From the NCBI RefSeq assembly GCF_000661955.1, contig NZ_CP007597.1, positions 3,274,755 to 3,338,754 of the forward strand: a stretch of 64,000 nt of DNA, given 5' to 3'. Both the position numbers and the translations under genes were made by a program. This document shows, piece by piece, positions 7,866-16,418 of the stretch. The notes below the pieces were generated by a model, which saw only the letters and a list, made by a program, of their open reading frames with translations, was not told the origin of the DNA and did not search any database. Every line of letters starts with the position of its first letter. Within the stretch, counting starts at the first letter, position 1. The stretch comes from Stenotrophomonas rhizophila (lineage in GTDB: Bacteria; Pseudomonadota; Gammaproteobacteria; Xanthomonadales; Xanthomonadaceae).

Positions 7866-9839
7866 TCAGGGTTGCGCGGGCTTGCCGGCCGCAGCGGTTT
7901 CACCGCCCAGATGCCGGGACAGGAACGCGAGCAGCTTGGTGTAGTACTCGCGGCGGTGCGGGTCGGTGTAGAAGCCATGACCCTCGGTCGGGTAGTACAG
8001 CGATTCCACCGGCACGCCAGCCTTGTTCAAGGCCGCTTCCATGCGCTTGGTGTGCTGGATCGGCGCGCGCTTGTCTTCGCCGCCGGCCGCCAGGAACACC
8101 GGCACCTTGATCTGCGCGGCCAGGTTGACCGGTGACATCGCGCCCAGCTGCTGCGGGTTGCCCAGCCATTCCTTCAGGTAGGTTTCGCCCGAGCCCTGGC
8201 TCTGGATGTCGCCAGTGGTGAACATCATCGGCAGGTCGTATACGCCCACATAGCCGGCCGCGCACTTGTACAGCGCCGGCTCCTTGGCCGCGCCCATCAA
8301 TGCGGCGTAGCCGCCGTAGCTGGCGCCGTAGATGCAGATGCGCGCGGGGTCGGCATGGCCCTGGGCGATCGCCCAGCGGGTGGCGTCGGTGACATCGTCC
8401 TGCATGGCCCCGCCCCACTGGCGCGCACCGGCCGAGCGGTACGCACGCCCGAAGTTGCCCGAGCCGCGGAAGTTGACCTGCAGCACCGCATACCCGGCCG
8501 CGGCCAGCAGCTGCGGTTCGATGTCATAGCTGCCGTCATCGAAGATGCCGAACGGGCCGCCATGCGGCAGCACCACCAGCGGCAGCTTCGCACCGGCCTT
8601 GCCGGCGGGCACGGTGAGGAACCCGTTGATGTCCAGACCATCGCGCGCCTTGAATGCCACCGGGGTGACCTTGGCCGACGTCGTGGCGTCGACCCAGCTG
8701 CTACGGCTGATCAGGTGCTCGGCCTTCTTGGCGTCGGTGTTGAAGATGTAGAAGTCGCCGGGGTTCTGTCCGGACCACGCTTGGACCAGCAGCTGCTTGC
8801 CGTCGCGGGTGCTGGAGGTGATGTAGATGGCATCGCCACCGAACGCCGCCTCGAGGCTGCGGTACAGGCGCGCGTCGGCCGAGGTTTCATCGAAGAAGCG
8901 GGTGCGCGGCTTGTCGCCCAGGTACAGCGCGCCCACTGGAATCGAGGTGCCGGGGCGGCGGATGATCCGGCTCGGGTCCACCTGCGGGTCGCGCAGCAGC
9001 GGGGTGCGCTTGCCGGTGGCCGGGTCCCACGACACGATCACGTCGGGGCCCTTATCCTGTTCGCTGGTGAAGTAGGCCAGGCTGTTGTCGGCCGAGAAGC
9101 CGATCGCCTGTTCGATCCGGCCATTGACCGCTTCGTCGTTGACCAGCTTCCAGGTGTCGCCACTGGCTTCGCGGTAGTACAGCTTGTTGACGTTGTCGGC
9201 ACCGGCGCCGTGGGCGAACCGCACCTGGCCCGCGTTGTCGCTGGTGAAGTCGGCGCGCCGCACCGGCGAGCGGGCGATGGTGGTGCGACGCCCGCTCTGT
9301 ACGTCGAGGCGATCAACGCGGGTGAAGGGGTCTTCGGCGAACGGCCAGATCGAGACCAGCACGTTGCGGTCGTCCTGGGCCAGCTCATCGAACATGAAGG
9401 CGGCCACGGTTTCGACTTTCTTGGGCTGGATGCGCGTGCCGGGGCCGCTGCCTTCCACGCGATAGCCGACCAGCAGTTCGCCACGGCCACCGTCGGCGTT
9501 CATGGCGTACAGCTCGCCAGTGAGGCGCGGCTGGTCCAGCGAGCCCATTTTCTCGGCCAGGCCGATCAGGACGCGCTCGCGGTTGACCCAGTCGAACGCG
9601 GTGGCATGGTTCTTGGGCGGCGGCACGAACGAGCCGACGATCTTGCCGTCGGTGCGGCGCAGGATGGCCAGTGCGGTGCGGTCTTCCATCGGCACGGTGG
9701 CCGCGTAGTACTCGCCATCGGGCGAGATCTTGATATCGGTGAACTGGTCACGCTTGAGGTAGTGCTCCAGATCCACTGCGCTGGCCTGCCCGGCCAGTAT
9801 CCCCATGGCGATCAACGCCACCCACGTCGTCGTGCGCAT
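7866..9839 (-). CDS. secreted S9 family peptidase (alpha/beta hydrolase)
   Basis: The 657-residue protein begins with a signal peptide (MRTTTWVALIAMGILAGQASA). A propeller-like half follows, then a hydrolase domain with nucleophile motif GASYGGYAALMG (Ser about 507), Asp about 589 (GGEDKRAP) and His about 621 (EGHGFY). This is the acylaminoacyl-peptidase/dipeptidyl-peptidase layout of S9 enzymes, probably periplasmic. It is paralogous in architecture, not closely similar in sequence, to the S9 protein at 319-2382. It is convergent with the POT transporter gene. Substrate preference cannot be read from the sequence. Confidence 0.9.
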   Translation of the reverse strand: MRTTTWVALIAMGILAGQASAVDLEHYLKRDQFTDIKISPDGEYYAATVPMEDRTALAILRRTDGKIVGSFVPPPKNHATAFDWVNRERVLIGLAEKMGSLDQPRLTGELYAMNADGGRGELLVGYRVEGSGPGTRIQPKKVETVAAFMFDELAQDDRNVLVSIWPFAEDPFTRVDRLDVQSGRRTTIARSPVRRADFTSDNAGQVRFAHGAGADNVNKLYYREASGDTWKLVNDEAVNGRIEQAIGFSADNSLAYFTSEQDKGPDVIVSWDPATGKRTPLLRDPQVDPSRIIRRPGTSIPVGALYLGDKPRTRFFDETSADARLYRSLEAAFGGDAIYITSSTRDGKQLLVQAWSGQNPGDFYIFNTDAKKAEHLISRSSWVDATTSAKVTPVAFKARDGLDINGFLTVPAGKAGAKLPLVVLPHGGPFGIFDDGSYDIEPQLLAAAGYAVLQVNFRGSGNFGRAYRSAGARQWGGAMQDDVTDATRWAIAQGHADPARICIYGASYGGYAALMGAAKEPALYKCAAGYVGVYDLPMMFTTGDIQSQGSGETYLKEWLGNPQQLGAMSPVNLAAQIKVPVFLAAGGEDKRAPIQHTKRMEAALNKAGVPVESLYYPTEGHGFYTDPHRREYYTKLLAFLSRHLGGETAAAGKPAQP

Positions 9840-9992
9840 CCTTATCCCCTGTACGTCCGGACACCCTGTCCGGGTGGCCGATTCTAGGCGTAAGCGCCGC
9901 GCGGGTGCCAGTGAGCGTCAATTCCGGCAGGCGGTGTCGCTCTTGCCCCGGGAGGATGGTGCTTCTCCCTTCGAATGGGGACAAAAAAACGG

Positions 9993-10445
9993 TTCTTCGC
10001 CCGTCTGAGGGCAAGCAGAAGCGTACATTGACGCTTTCCAGGCGCAGCCGTCGGTGGGTCGGGCGCTGGGGTCCCATGCCCTTTCCGGCGAATGTCCTCC
10101 GGCGTCGGCCTGCGGCCGCCCCCTCCCCCTTTATTTCGCCTCCAAGGGCATGGGACCCCAGCGCCCGACCCACCGACAGCGCCAGAAAAGCCTGGCTTCC
10201 CCTGCTTGCCGCAAGCCGAGCCCCGTAGCGGCCGGTAGGCTCCTGGGCAAAATAAAGGAGGAGGCCGCCCCGCGGCCGGGGGACATTTGCACCTGGGGCC
10301 TACCGGCTGCTACGGGGCCCTCACGTTCGCGACCAGCCTGATCGAAGACGCCAGCCGATCCAATAGGCGCCTGCATACCCGGCCACCCGCGTCGCGTCGT
10401 GCGCACTCTGCGACGGCCCTTGCTGCAAGACGCTCCCCTCAGATG
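9993..10445. repeat. ~450-bp structured repeat, copy 1
   Basis: This element matches 18381-18837 along its length. It contains two large hairpins. Hairpin A has a perfect 31-bp stem (10051-10081 with 10146-10176) around a 64-nt loop. Hairpin B (about 10220-10245 with 10292-10317) has one wobble pair and a few inner mismatches. The two loops are imperfect reverse complements of each other: each carries an AATGTCC-like block, a GC-rich middle and a CTTTATTT-like block. The element lies between a peptidase gene start and the argO terminator, and no convincing coding frame crosses it. It fills most of the 665-base gap 9840-10504. Confidence 0.85.
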
Positions 10446-10448
10446 GGA

Positions 10449-10477
10449 GAAAAAAAAATGGCACCGCAAGCGGTGCC
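10449..10477 (-). terminator. rho-independent terminator of argO
   Basis: GGCACCGC and GCGGTGCC form an 8-bp stem with an AA centre at 10460-10477. On the minus strand it is followed at once by a run of T residues (10451-10458). It lies 28 bases past the argO stop codon and is a textbook intrinsic terminator. Confidence 0.9.
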
Positions 10478-10504
10478 ACTCCAGGAATGCATTGAGGAGA
10501 GAGT

Positions 10505-11140
10505 TCAATGCATGCCGCGGAACGCGAGGGTCAGGGCAAGGATCGACAGGATCACCGCGATGGTGCCGTCGAGGATGCGCCAGGTCTTCGGCTTGGTGAA
10601 CAGCGGGGCCAGCAGGCGCGCGCCCAGGCCCTGGGCGGTCAGCCACAGGCAGCTGGCGGTGAACACGCCGGCCGCGAAGGCCATGCGCGCATTGCCGAAG
10701 TTTTCGGCGATGCCGCCAATGACCATCATGTCGAGCCAGAAATGCGGGTTGATCAGCGAGAAGCCGACCGCCGACATCAGCACCGCGCGGCGCGAGGTGC
10801 TGTCGCCGTCGTCCACGTGCATGCCGCCGCCACCGGCCAGCGCGCGCCGCGCCGACTGCCAGGCGTACCACGCCAGGAAGGCCACGCCGCCCCACAGCAC
10901 CACGGTGGTCAGCCACGGCAGCGCCTGGGTCAGCGTGCGCAGGCCGGCCACGCTGGCGAAGATGAAGATGCCATCGATGGCCGCACAGGTGGCCACCACC
11001 GGCACGATGTGCTTGCGCAGGATGCCCTGGCGCAGGATGAAGGCGCTCTGTGCACCCACCACCGCGAACAGGCCGATGCCGGTTGCCGCACCACTGAACC
11101 ACGCGGCCAGACCGGGGCCGCCGGAGATGAAGGAGAACAT
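10505..11140 (-). CDS. argO: LysE/ArgO family basic amino acid exporter
   Basis: The protein has 211 residues and six predicted membrane helices. GLFAVVGAQSAFILRQGILR near the N-terminus is the LysE/ArgO signature (G-A-Q-x-A-F-x-L-R-Q-G). These proteins export arginine and/or lysine across the inner membrane and so guard against toxic accumulation from peptide breakdown. The gene is divergent from an ArgP/LysG-type LysR regulator at 11276, the classical arrangement. It ends in a strong terminator. Whether arginine or lysine is the main substrate is not decided by sequence. Confidence 0.9.
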   Translation of the reverse strand: MFSFISGGPGLAAWFSGAATGIGLFAVVGAQSAFILRQGILRKHIVPVVATCAAIDGIFIFASVAGLRTLTQALPWLTTVVLWGGVAFLAWYAWQSARRALAGGGGMHVDDGDSTSRRAVLMSAVGFSLINPHFWLDMMVIGGIAENFGNARMAFAAGVFTASCLWLTAQGLGARLLAPLFTKPKTWRILDGTIAVILSILALTLAFRGMH

Positions 11141-11246
11141 GGGATACCGCCTTGTCTTGCTTGTGGGGGCGGTGCCTCGCCAAGGCGTACAGCACCGGAT
11201 GGCGCATATTGTCGCGCCGCAACATGGAAAAGTAGAGCTAAACTTG

Positions 11247-11272
11247 CTTAACCACCATTAGCCAGGCTTAAG
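11247..11272. promoter_or_regulatory. candidate ArgP operator in the argO/argP divergent region
   Basis: CTTAA and TTAAG stand as an inverted pair 16 bases apart, just upstream of the regulator start codon at 11276 and within the 135-bp divergent promoter region. LysR proteins bind dyads of this kind, but the match to a known ArgP site is not exact. This is an inference from position and symmetry. Confidence 0.35.
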
Positions 11273-11275
11273 ACC

Positions 11276-12181
11276 ATGCGGATCGACCATGCCCAGCTTC
11301 GCGCCCTTGCCGCCGTGGTCCGCGAGGGCAGCTTCGAGCGCGCCGCGCAGTCGCTCAATGTCACCTCCTCGGCGGTGTCGCAGCGGATCAAGGCGCTGGA
11401 AGACCGGGTGGGACGGCTGCTGGTCAAGCGGTCTTCGCCGGCCGTGGCCACCCCCGAGGGCCAGGTGCTGGTGCAGCTGGCCGAGCAGACCGCCCTGCTC
11501 GAGCACGACGCCCTGCACCGGATGGGCCTAGCCGACGAAGACCTGCCGCAGGCCAGCATCCCGGTGGCGGTGAACCACGACAGCCTGGAAACCTGGTTCC
11601 CCGAGGCGGCGCGCAGCTTCGCCTCGCAGACCGGGACCACCCTGGACCTGCGCCTGGAAGACCAGGACCACACCGTGGCGCTGCTGCGCCAGGGCGCGGT
11701 GCTGGGCGCGGTTACCACGCTGGATGAGCCGGTGCAGGGCTGCCAGATCCACGCGCTGGGCAGCATCCGCTATGCCGCCACCTGCACCCCGGCGTTCCAC
11801 GAAAGGCACTTCTCCAAGGGGGTCAACGCGCAGTCGCTGGCACAGGCCCCGGTGCTGGTGTTCAACCGCAAGGACGACCTGCAGGCGCGCTTCGCCCGGC
11901 GTCTGGCCGGCGAGGACCTGCCGCTGACCGCGCCGACCTGGTGGATTCCCTCCACCCGCGCCTTCGTGCAGGCCAACCTGGGCGGGCTGGGCTGGACCAT
12001 GAACCCGCTGCCGTTGGTCAAGCGCCACCTGGAAGCTGGCCGGCTGGTCTACATGAAGCAGCGCGCGTGGGAAGACGTGCCGCTGTACTGGCAGCACTGG
12101 AAGGGCGATGTGCAGACAATGGCCCTGCTCACCCGGGCCGTGCTGGCCGCCTCGGCGGCGCTCGTAAGAAAGAAGCGATGA
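11276..12181 (+). CDS. argP: ArgP/LysG-type LysR family regulator
   Basis: The 301-residue protein has an N-terminal winged helix-turn-helix (residues about 4-62) with the IciA/ArgP-like motif SFERAAQSLNVTSSAVSQRI and a C-terminal periplasmic-binding-like effector domain. ArgP/LysG proteins sense lysine or arginine and activate the divergent exporter gene. The start at 11276 (MRIDHAQLRALAAVVREGSF) aligns with the family. Its partner argO lies immediately upstream on the other strand. Downstream lies a cluster of REP palindromes. Confidence 0.9.
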   Translation: MRIDHAQLRALAAVVREGSFERAAQSLNVTSSAVSQRIKALEDRVGRLLVKRSSPAVATPEGQVLVQLAEQTALLEHDALHRMGLADEDLPQASIPVAVNHDSLETWFPEAARSFASQTGTTLDLRLEDQDHTVALLRQGAVLGAVTTLDEPVQGCQIHALGSIRYAATCTPAFHERHFSKGVNAQSLAQAPVLVFNRKDDLQARFARRLAGEDLPLTAPTWWIPSTRAFVQANLGGLGWTMNPLPLVKRHLEAGRLVYMKQRAWEDVPLYWQHWKGDVQTMALLTRAVLAASAALVRKKR

Positions 12182-12191
12182 CCGCCAGCCC

Positions 12192-12308
12192 GTAACGCCG
12201 ACCGCTGGTCGGCTGCAGAAATCCAACGCCCCCGTGCAACGCCGACCGTTGGTCGGCTGCACAAATCCACCGTTCACACCCCGGTAGAGCCGACCGTTGG
12301 TCGGCTGC
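12192..12308 (+). repeat. three REP palindromes in tandem
   Basis: Three units with GCCGACC/GGTCGGC arms are spaced about 43-44 bp apart. Only the third keeps the GTAG head; the first two read GTAAC and GTGCAAC instead, so their heads are degenerate. They follow the argP stop codon and fill much of the 211-base gap before the next gene. Confidence 0.8.
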
Positions 12309-12392
12309 CTGACCAGGGCCGTACCCAAGCCCTACACGACCCGACCACCCCGCCCAGCGCAGCATCAGCGCAATCCAGCCACGGGGGCCTCA

Positions 12393-12977
12393 ATGGACAG
12401 CGATCCGGTCTACCTGCATATCCGGGTGGTGCTCAGCATCATCCTGGGCCTGAGCATCACCACCCTGCTGCGCGGGCTGGCCTCGATCATCGAGCACCCG
12501 AAACGACGTGGCTGGTCGTGGATCCACCTGTGCTGGGTGGTGTGGGCGCTGGTGTCGGTGGTGACCTTCTGGTGGTGGGAGTTCCGCCTGGGCGAGGTGC
12601 GGCACTGGAACGTCGAGACCTACCTGTTCGTCATCGGCTACTGCGCCTCGTGGTTCATGTTGTGCACCCTGCTGTTCCCCGACGACGTGCGCGAGTTCGG
12701 CAGCCTGGAAAACTACCTGCTGCAGCGGCGCGGCGGATTCTTCGGGGTGCTGGCGCTGATCACCGTGCTGGACCTGGTGGACACCGCGATCAAGGGCCAC
12801 AGCCGCTGGCAGATGCTGGGCCAGGCGTACTGGGTGCATACCGTGCTGATGCTGGCCATTGCCGCGTTGGGTATGGCGATGAAAACCCGCCGGGGCCACC
12901 TGTGGCTGGCACTGGCGGCGCTGGGCTACCAGTGCGGGTATTTCGCAGCGGAGTACTTCACGCTGGGGAGCGATTGA
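12393..12977 (+). CDS. uncharacterised six-helix membrane protein
   Basis: The 194-residue protein has about six hydrophobic segments: VVLSIILGLSITTLL, LCWVVWALVSVVTFWWW, a YLFVIGYCASWFMLCTLLF segment, FGVLALITVLDLV, and two near the C-terminus. The short loops are rich in Arg. I do not recognise a named family. The start is the ATG at 12393; in-frame codons further upstream encode REP sequence. It stands alone between the argP-side REP array and the PAAR/partner pairs on the opposite strand. Confidence 0.7.
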   Translation: MDSDPVYLHIRVVLSIILGLSITTLLRGLASIIEHPKRRGWSWIHLCWVVWALVSVVTFWWWEFRLGEVRHWNVETYLFVIGYCASWFMLCTLLFPDDVREFGSLENYLLQRRGGFFGVLALITVLDLVDTAIKGHSRWQMLGQAYWVHTVLMLAIAALGMAMKTRRGHLWLALAALGYQCGYFAAEYFTLGSD

Positions 12978-13006
12978 GCCAGCGCCCGGCTTTCGGCGGC
13001 ATGCGG

Positions 13007-13519
13007 CTACCGATCAGATAGGGGTAACGCTCCACCATCGTCCCCGTGGACATGGATCTCATGCCGGACAACGTCTGCGCTTTTCCCAGGGGCGCCCGCG
13101 GCGAGATTCACCGAGAATTCGGCGATGAGGTCAACCGGACGCGACGCCATGCTGTTGATCTCGGTGGCAAATATCCGCCACGTATACGCCACCGATTCGG
13201 CGGGGGCCAGCGTTTGAGGGTTCTGGCGTTGGCGCGCGCCCGCCAGGTTGGTTCTCAGCTGCAGCGTTCTGCCGCTCTGCACATCGGTCAGCAGCACACT
13301 TGGGCCGCGCCGGCGGAAGTACGCGATAGGCAATTCGACCGGGGCATCCCTGGTATTGCGCAGTGTCAGTTCCACCCTCAGGTCGCTGCCGTGGAAGCGG
13401 CAGGCGGCGTCATCAAGACACCGTACGCTCAGCGCGACGCCATCCGACAGCCGAGCCGTCTCGCCCGCTACCGCAGGAGACGCCCCCAATAGAATCAACG
13501 CCGCAATCGTATCTCGCAT
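13007..13519 (-). CDS. secreted partner (putative immunity protein) of PAAR-zincin 1
   Basis: The 170-residue protein has a short signal peptide (MRDTIAALILLGASPAVA) and a compact beta-rich body. Its segment RCLDDAACRF, with two Cys that could form a disulfide, is followed by RVELTLRN, and it resembles the product of 14812-15315 (RCIDDAQCRF, RVELELRN) and no other product in the window. Its start overlaps the end of the PAAR-zincin gene by 25 bases, which implies coupled translation. Position, export and co-duplication with the toxin suggest a periplasmic immunity protein. This is inference; no known immunity family was recognised. Confidence 0.75.
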   Translation of the reverse strand: MRDTIAALILLGASPAVAGETARLSDGVALSVRCLDDAACRFHGSDLRVELTLRNTRDAPVELPIAYFRRRGPSVLLTDVQSGRTLQLRTNLAGARQRQNPQTLAPAESVAYTWRIFATEINSMASRPVDLIAEFSVNLAAGAPGKSADVVRHEIHVHGDDGGALPLSDR

Positions 13520-14622
13520 GCTATTTCCCGTCCGGTCTCATCGCGTAGCAGCTCCTGAACTTCCCGGGCGACGTTCCAGGCGTGCCTTGGAACGGCTTCA
13601 TACCTGAAGGCCTCATAGCCCGACAGGAGCGTGGCGAGCGGATCGTCCACCTCGCGGGGCTCTCCTGCCCGGATCACCTCACCATCGACCGTTCCATCCG
13701 GACGAAAATAGTGGACGTAATAGTCATTATCGACAATGTAGCCGTATTCGTCCGGAATGCCGATGCAGTGGGCGAATTCATGGGCATAGGTAAATGCGTC
13801 GGTGGTCGTGGACGCACTGAGGACGGAAGCATCCACATTCTCACGCTCGAGCGCCCCATGCAGTGCAACGACACAATCCTGTCCATGCGCCACCCATTCC
13901 ACCTGATACCTCAGCGGGAAGGAGCGAACGCCACAGATCGGATCATTCACCTCGAGGGCGTACCGACGATTCCAGTAAGTATCCACGCCTGCGTCCATGC
14001 GCTCACGGGCAGTTTGTGCATGCACTGCCTCCACTCCGGCCTGTCGGATCACCAACATCTTCACCGTGACCACTAAATCGCCGCCCCGTTTTGCGGGAAC
14101 CTCGACATGGAACTTGACGTAGTAAGGCTTGCTCACTTTCCTGCCGGTGGGGTCATACGTCTGGTAGTACCGCCCCTCGGCATTTTCTGAGATGTGCCTG
14201 CGGTAGTCCCGCATCCAGCACTGGGGATCCGACAGCGGCGTCGTATCAGACGCCGCTGGCGTCAGCGTGGAGGAGTAGTGACCCGCGGCGGCTCCGCTGG
14301 CGACGTCCATGTGCGCGTGTGGCGCAGGCTGGACGCCCGGGTTGGCATCTGCGGCACCATGTTCCACTGAGACCAGCCACTGCTTCCCCGCCAGGAGCAT
14401 GCAGCCGCAACTCGCCTTGTCCCCCTCGCGGGCGACCGGCTGGCCATCGATGATCAGGGTCACATCACCGCTGGCGATGACGCCTGGGCCATGGACCGCG
14501 CACACCACCGGGTCATTCACCCGCGCCACTGCCTTTCCGTCGATATCGGTGTATGGCGAGCCTGACACCACGGCTCCGCCAAGATGAAGCCGGTCGCCGG
14601 CCACCACGAGCATCCTCGCCAT
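13495..14622 (-). CDS. PAAR-domain protein with C-terminal zincin domain (putative T6SS effector 1)
   Basis: The protein has 375 residues. Residues 1-88 are a PAAR domain (VVSGSPYTDIDGKAVARVND, GPGVIASGD, GDKASCGC), the cone that sharpens the VgrG spike of type VI secretion. A linker (about 90-130) leads to a C-terminal domain with HEFAHCIGIPDEY at 281-293, a zincin metallopeptidase site HExxHxxG with a following acidic pair. The layout is that of an evolved PAAR effector delivered into rival cells. No other T6SS gene lies in this window. The gene is paired with a secreted partner at its 3' end and has a close paralogue at 15300-16418. The peptidase target is unknown. Confidence 0.85.
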   Translation of the reverse strand: MARMLVVAGDRLHLGGAVVSGSPYTDIDGKAVARVNDPVVCAVHGPGVIASGDVTLIIDGQPVAREGDKASCGCMLLAGKQWLVSVEHGAADANPGVQPAPHAHMDVASGAAAGHYSSTLTPAASDTTPLSDPQCWMRDYRRHISENAEGRYYQTYDPTGRKVSKPYYVKFHVEVPAKRGGDLVVTVKMLVIRQAGVEAVHAQTARERMDAGVDTYWNRRYALEVNDPICGVRSFPLRYQVEWVAHGQDCVVALHGALERENVDASVLSASTTTDAFTYAHEFAHCIGIPDEYGYIVDNDYYVHYFRPDGTVDGEVIRAGEPREVDDPLATLLSGYEAFRYEAVPRHAWNVAREVQELLRDETGREIACEIRLRR

Positions 14623-14811
14623 GCACTCCCCCCATCCAACGTTGATGGGGAAAAAGTCTAGGCAGGGCTGACGCGCTGGACGCGGGTGCGCAGCTGCCTT
14701 GCAGCCCTGGCGGGCGTCCGCAGCCTTTCAGGCGTATGGCGGGATGACGCCATCGGCCATTCGTGCGCGGCATGCGGTGCATGCCGCCGCATGTTTACAG
14801 GGAGTGGCGCC

Positions 14812-15315
14812 TCAGCGCGCGCCCTCGCCCACCCGGCCGTCCACGATGTGCAGTTTGGCGCGGATGATGGTGGCGTCTGCGCCCTTCCGCTCGGGCGTGA
14901 TGTTCAAACCGAACACCGCGTCCAGATCGATCGGGCGCAGTGCGAAGTCGGTGATTTCCTTCGGGGTGATCGGCCAGGTGAAGCGCACCGACTGGCCCGG
15001 CGCCAGCGTCTCCAGGTCCTTGAGCATCAGGCCGTCGACAGGATTGCGCCGCAACTGCTTTTCCTTGCCCGAATGGCGGTCCACCAGGCGCACGGCCGGG
15101 CCGCGCTTGCGCAGGAAGGCCACGGGCAGCGACACGTTGTTGCGGCCGCTGTTGCGCAGCTCCAGCTCGACACGCACGTCATCGCCAAGGAAACGGCACT
15201 GGGCATCATCGATGCAGCGGGCGTGGAGTTCGATCATGGGGGCAGGTTCCGGGGTCTGGGCAAACGTGGGTGAGGCGGCAAACAGGGCAATCAGCGGAAT
15301 CAGGAAACGGTGCAT
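14812..15315 (-). CDS. secreted partner (putative immunity protein) of PAAR-zincin 2
   Basis: The 167-residue protein starts with a clear signal peptide (MHRFLIPLIALFAASPTFAQ). Its body is homologous to the 13007-13519 product: RCIDDAQCRF, RVELELRN, LPVAFLRKRGPAV and TLAPGQSVRFTW all have counterparts. The ATG at 15315 lies 16 bases inside the end of the PAAR-zincin gene, so translation is probably coupled. A periplasmic role fits neutralising a peptidase delivered there by T6SS. The immunity function is inferred from context. Confidence 0.75.
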   Translation of the reverse strand: MHRFLIPLIALFAASPTFAQTPEPAPMIELHARCIDDAQCRFLGDDVRVELELRNSGRNNVSLPVAFLRKRGPAVRLVDRHSGKEKQLRRNPVDGLMLKDLETLAPGQSVRFTWPITPKEITDFALRPIDLDAVFGLNITPERKGADATIIRAKLHIVDGRVGEGAR

Positions 15316-16418
15316 GTTATCTCCCGGCCAAGGTCGCGGCGGAGCAGTTCCTGCACCTCGCGACCGATGTTCCAGGCGTGCCTGGGGTGGGTACGGGTGG
15401 CATGGTAAGTGGACATGATGGTGGCCAGCGCATCGGTGCTGTCGCGGAACGCCAGCGCCTCCACCGTGGCCGGATCGACACTGCCATCCGGTCGTATGTA
15501 GCGCACGGTGTCCGGGGCGTCGTCCTCGTTCTCCGAATACTCGTCGGGCAGGCCCAGGCAGTGGGCGAACTCGTGCGCGTAGGTCCACCCATCCGTGGTG
15601 GTGGCAACGTAGACCGTGGGCGGATCGACCATCTCGCGATCGTAGTCCTTGTGCAGCAGCAGCGTGTAATCCTGCCCTGCATCGACCCAGTGGATCTCGT
15701 AGCGGATCGGGAAGGACCGCGTGCCGCACTGCGGGTCGTTCACCGCCAGGGTGAACTTGCCGTTCCAGTGGCTGGCCACACCTTCCATCATGCGCAGTTT
15801 GGCGGTGGTGACATCGCCCGGCGTGACCCCGGCCAACGCGGTGACGCGTGCCTTGATCGACACCACCACATCGCCACCGGACTTGGCCGGCACGGCAATG
15901 TGGTAGGACACCGGGAACGGGCCTTCGTACTTGGTGCCCTGCGGATCGAGGGTTTCGAAGTAGCGGCCATCGGCATCCACTGCGATCTGCGCTTCATGGT
16001 CGCGCAGCCAGCATTGCGGCGGCGGCGGGGTCTGCGACGGCGGCGACGCGGTGGCGGTCTGTTTCAGCACCGCCCCGGCCAGCGACACCGCCGCAGCGAT
16101 CACCGCCGCCTTGCCTGCGCCGCCACTGCTGCCCTTGGCCCCCCCGCTGCCACCGGCATCCACGCTGACCATCGCCTGCTGGCCTGCCAGCAGCGTACAG
16201 CCGCAGCTGGCCTTGTCGCCGTGGCGGGCCACCGGGTTGCCGTCAATGATGAGAGTGGCGTCGCCGCTGGCGATCACCCCGGGGCCATGCACCTTGCAGA
16301 CCACCGGGTCGTTGACCCGGGCGACGGCGCGCCCGTCGATATCCGTGAACGGGGAACCGGCGACTACCGTACCGCCCAGATGGAGGTGGTCTCCGACCAC
16401 GACCAGCATCCTTGCCAT
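15300..16418 (-). CDS. PAAR-domain protein with C-terminal zincin domain (putative T6SS effector 2)
   Basis: The 372-residue paralogue of the 13495-14622 product has a nearly identical PAAR domain (residues 1-88) and the zincin motif HEFAHCLGLPDEY at 282-294. The linker differs: here it contains a Gly/Ala-rich hydrophobic stretch (GKAAVIAAAVSLAGAVLKQ, about 102-120) and a Pro-rich segment, and the first copy has neither. The C-terminal domains are moderately divergent, while the distal motif PRHAWN...REVQELLR is kept in both. This suggests duplication and then diversification of the toxin with its partner. Confidence 0.85.
   Translation of the reverse strand: MARMLVVVGDHLHLGGTVVAGSPFTDIDGRAVARVNDPVVCKVHGPGVIASGDATLIIDGNPVARHGDKASCGCTLLAGQQAMVSVDAGGSGGAKGSSGGAGKAAVIAAAVSLAGAVLKQTATASPPSQTPPPPQCWLRDHEAQIAVDADGRYFETLDPQGTKYEGPFPVSYHIAVPAKSGGDVVVSIKARVTALAGVTPGDVTTAKLRMMEGVASHWNGKFTLAVNDPQCGTRSFPIRYEIHWVDAGQDYTLLLHKDYDREMVDPPTVYVATTTDGWTYAHEFAHCLGLPDEYSENEDDAPDTVRYIRPDGSVDPATVEALAFRDSTDALATIMSTYHATRTHPRHAWNIGREVQELLRRDLGREITCTVS

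Noticed and set aside
14768..14788. Terminator between the two PAAR pairs
   Set aside because: GCGGCATG/CATGCCGC pair perfectly, but no T-run follows on the minus strand; left as an unexplained small dyad.
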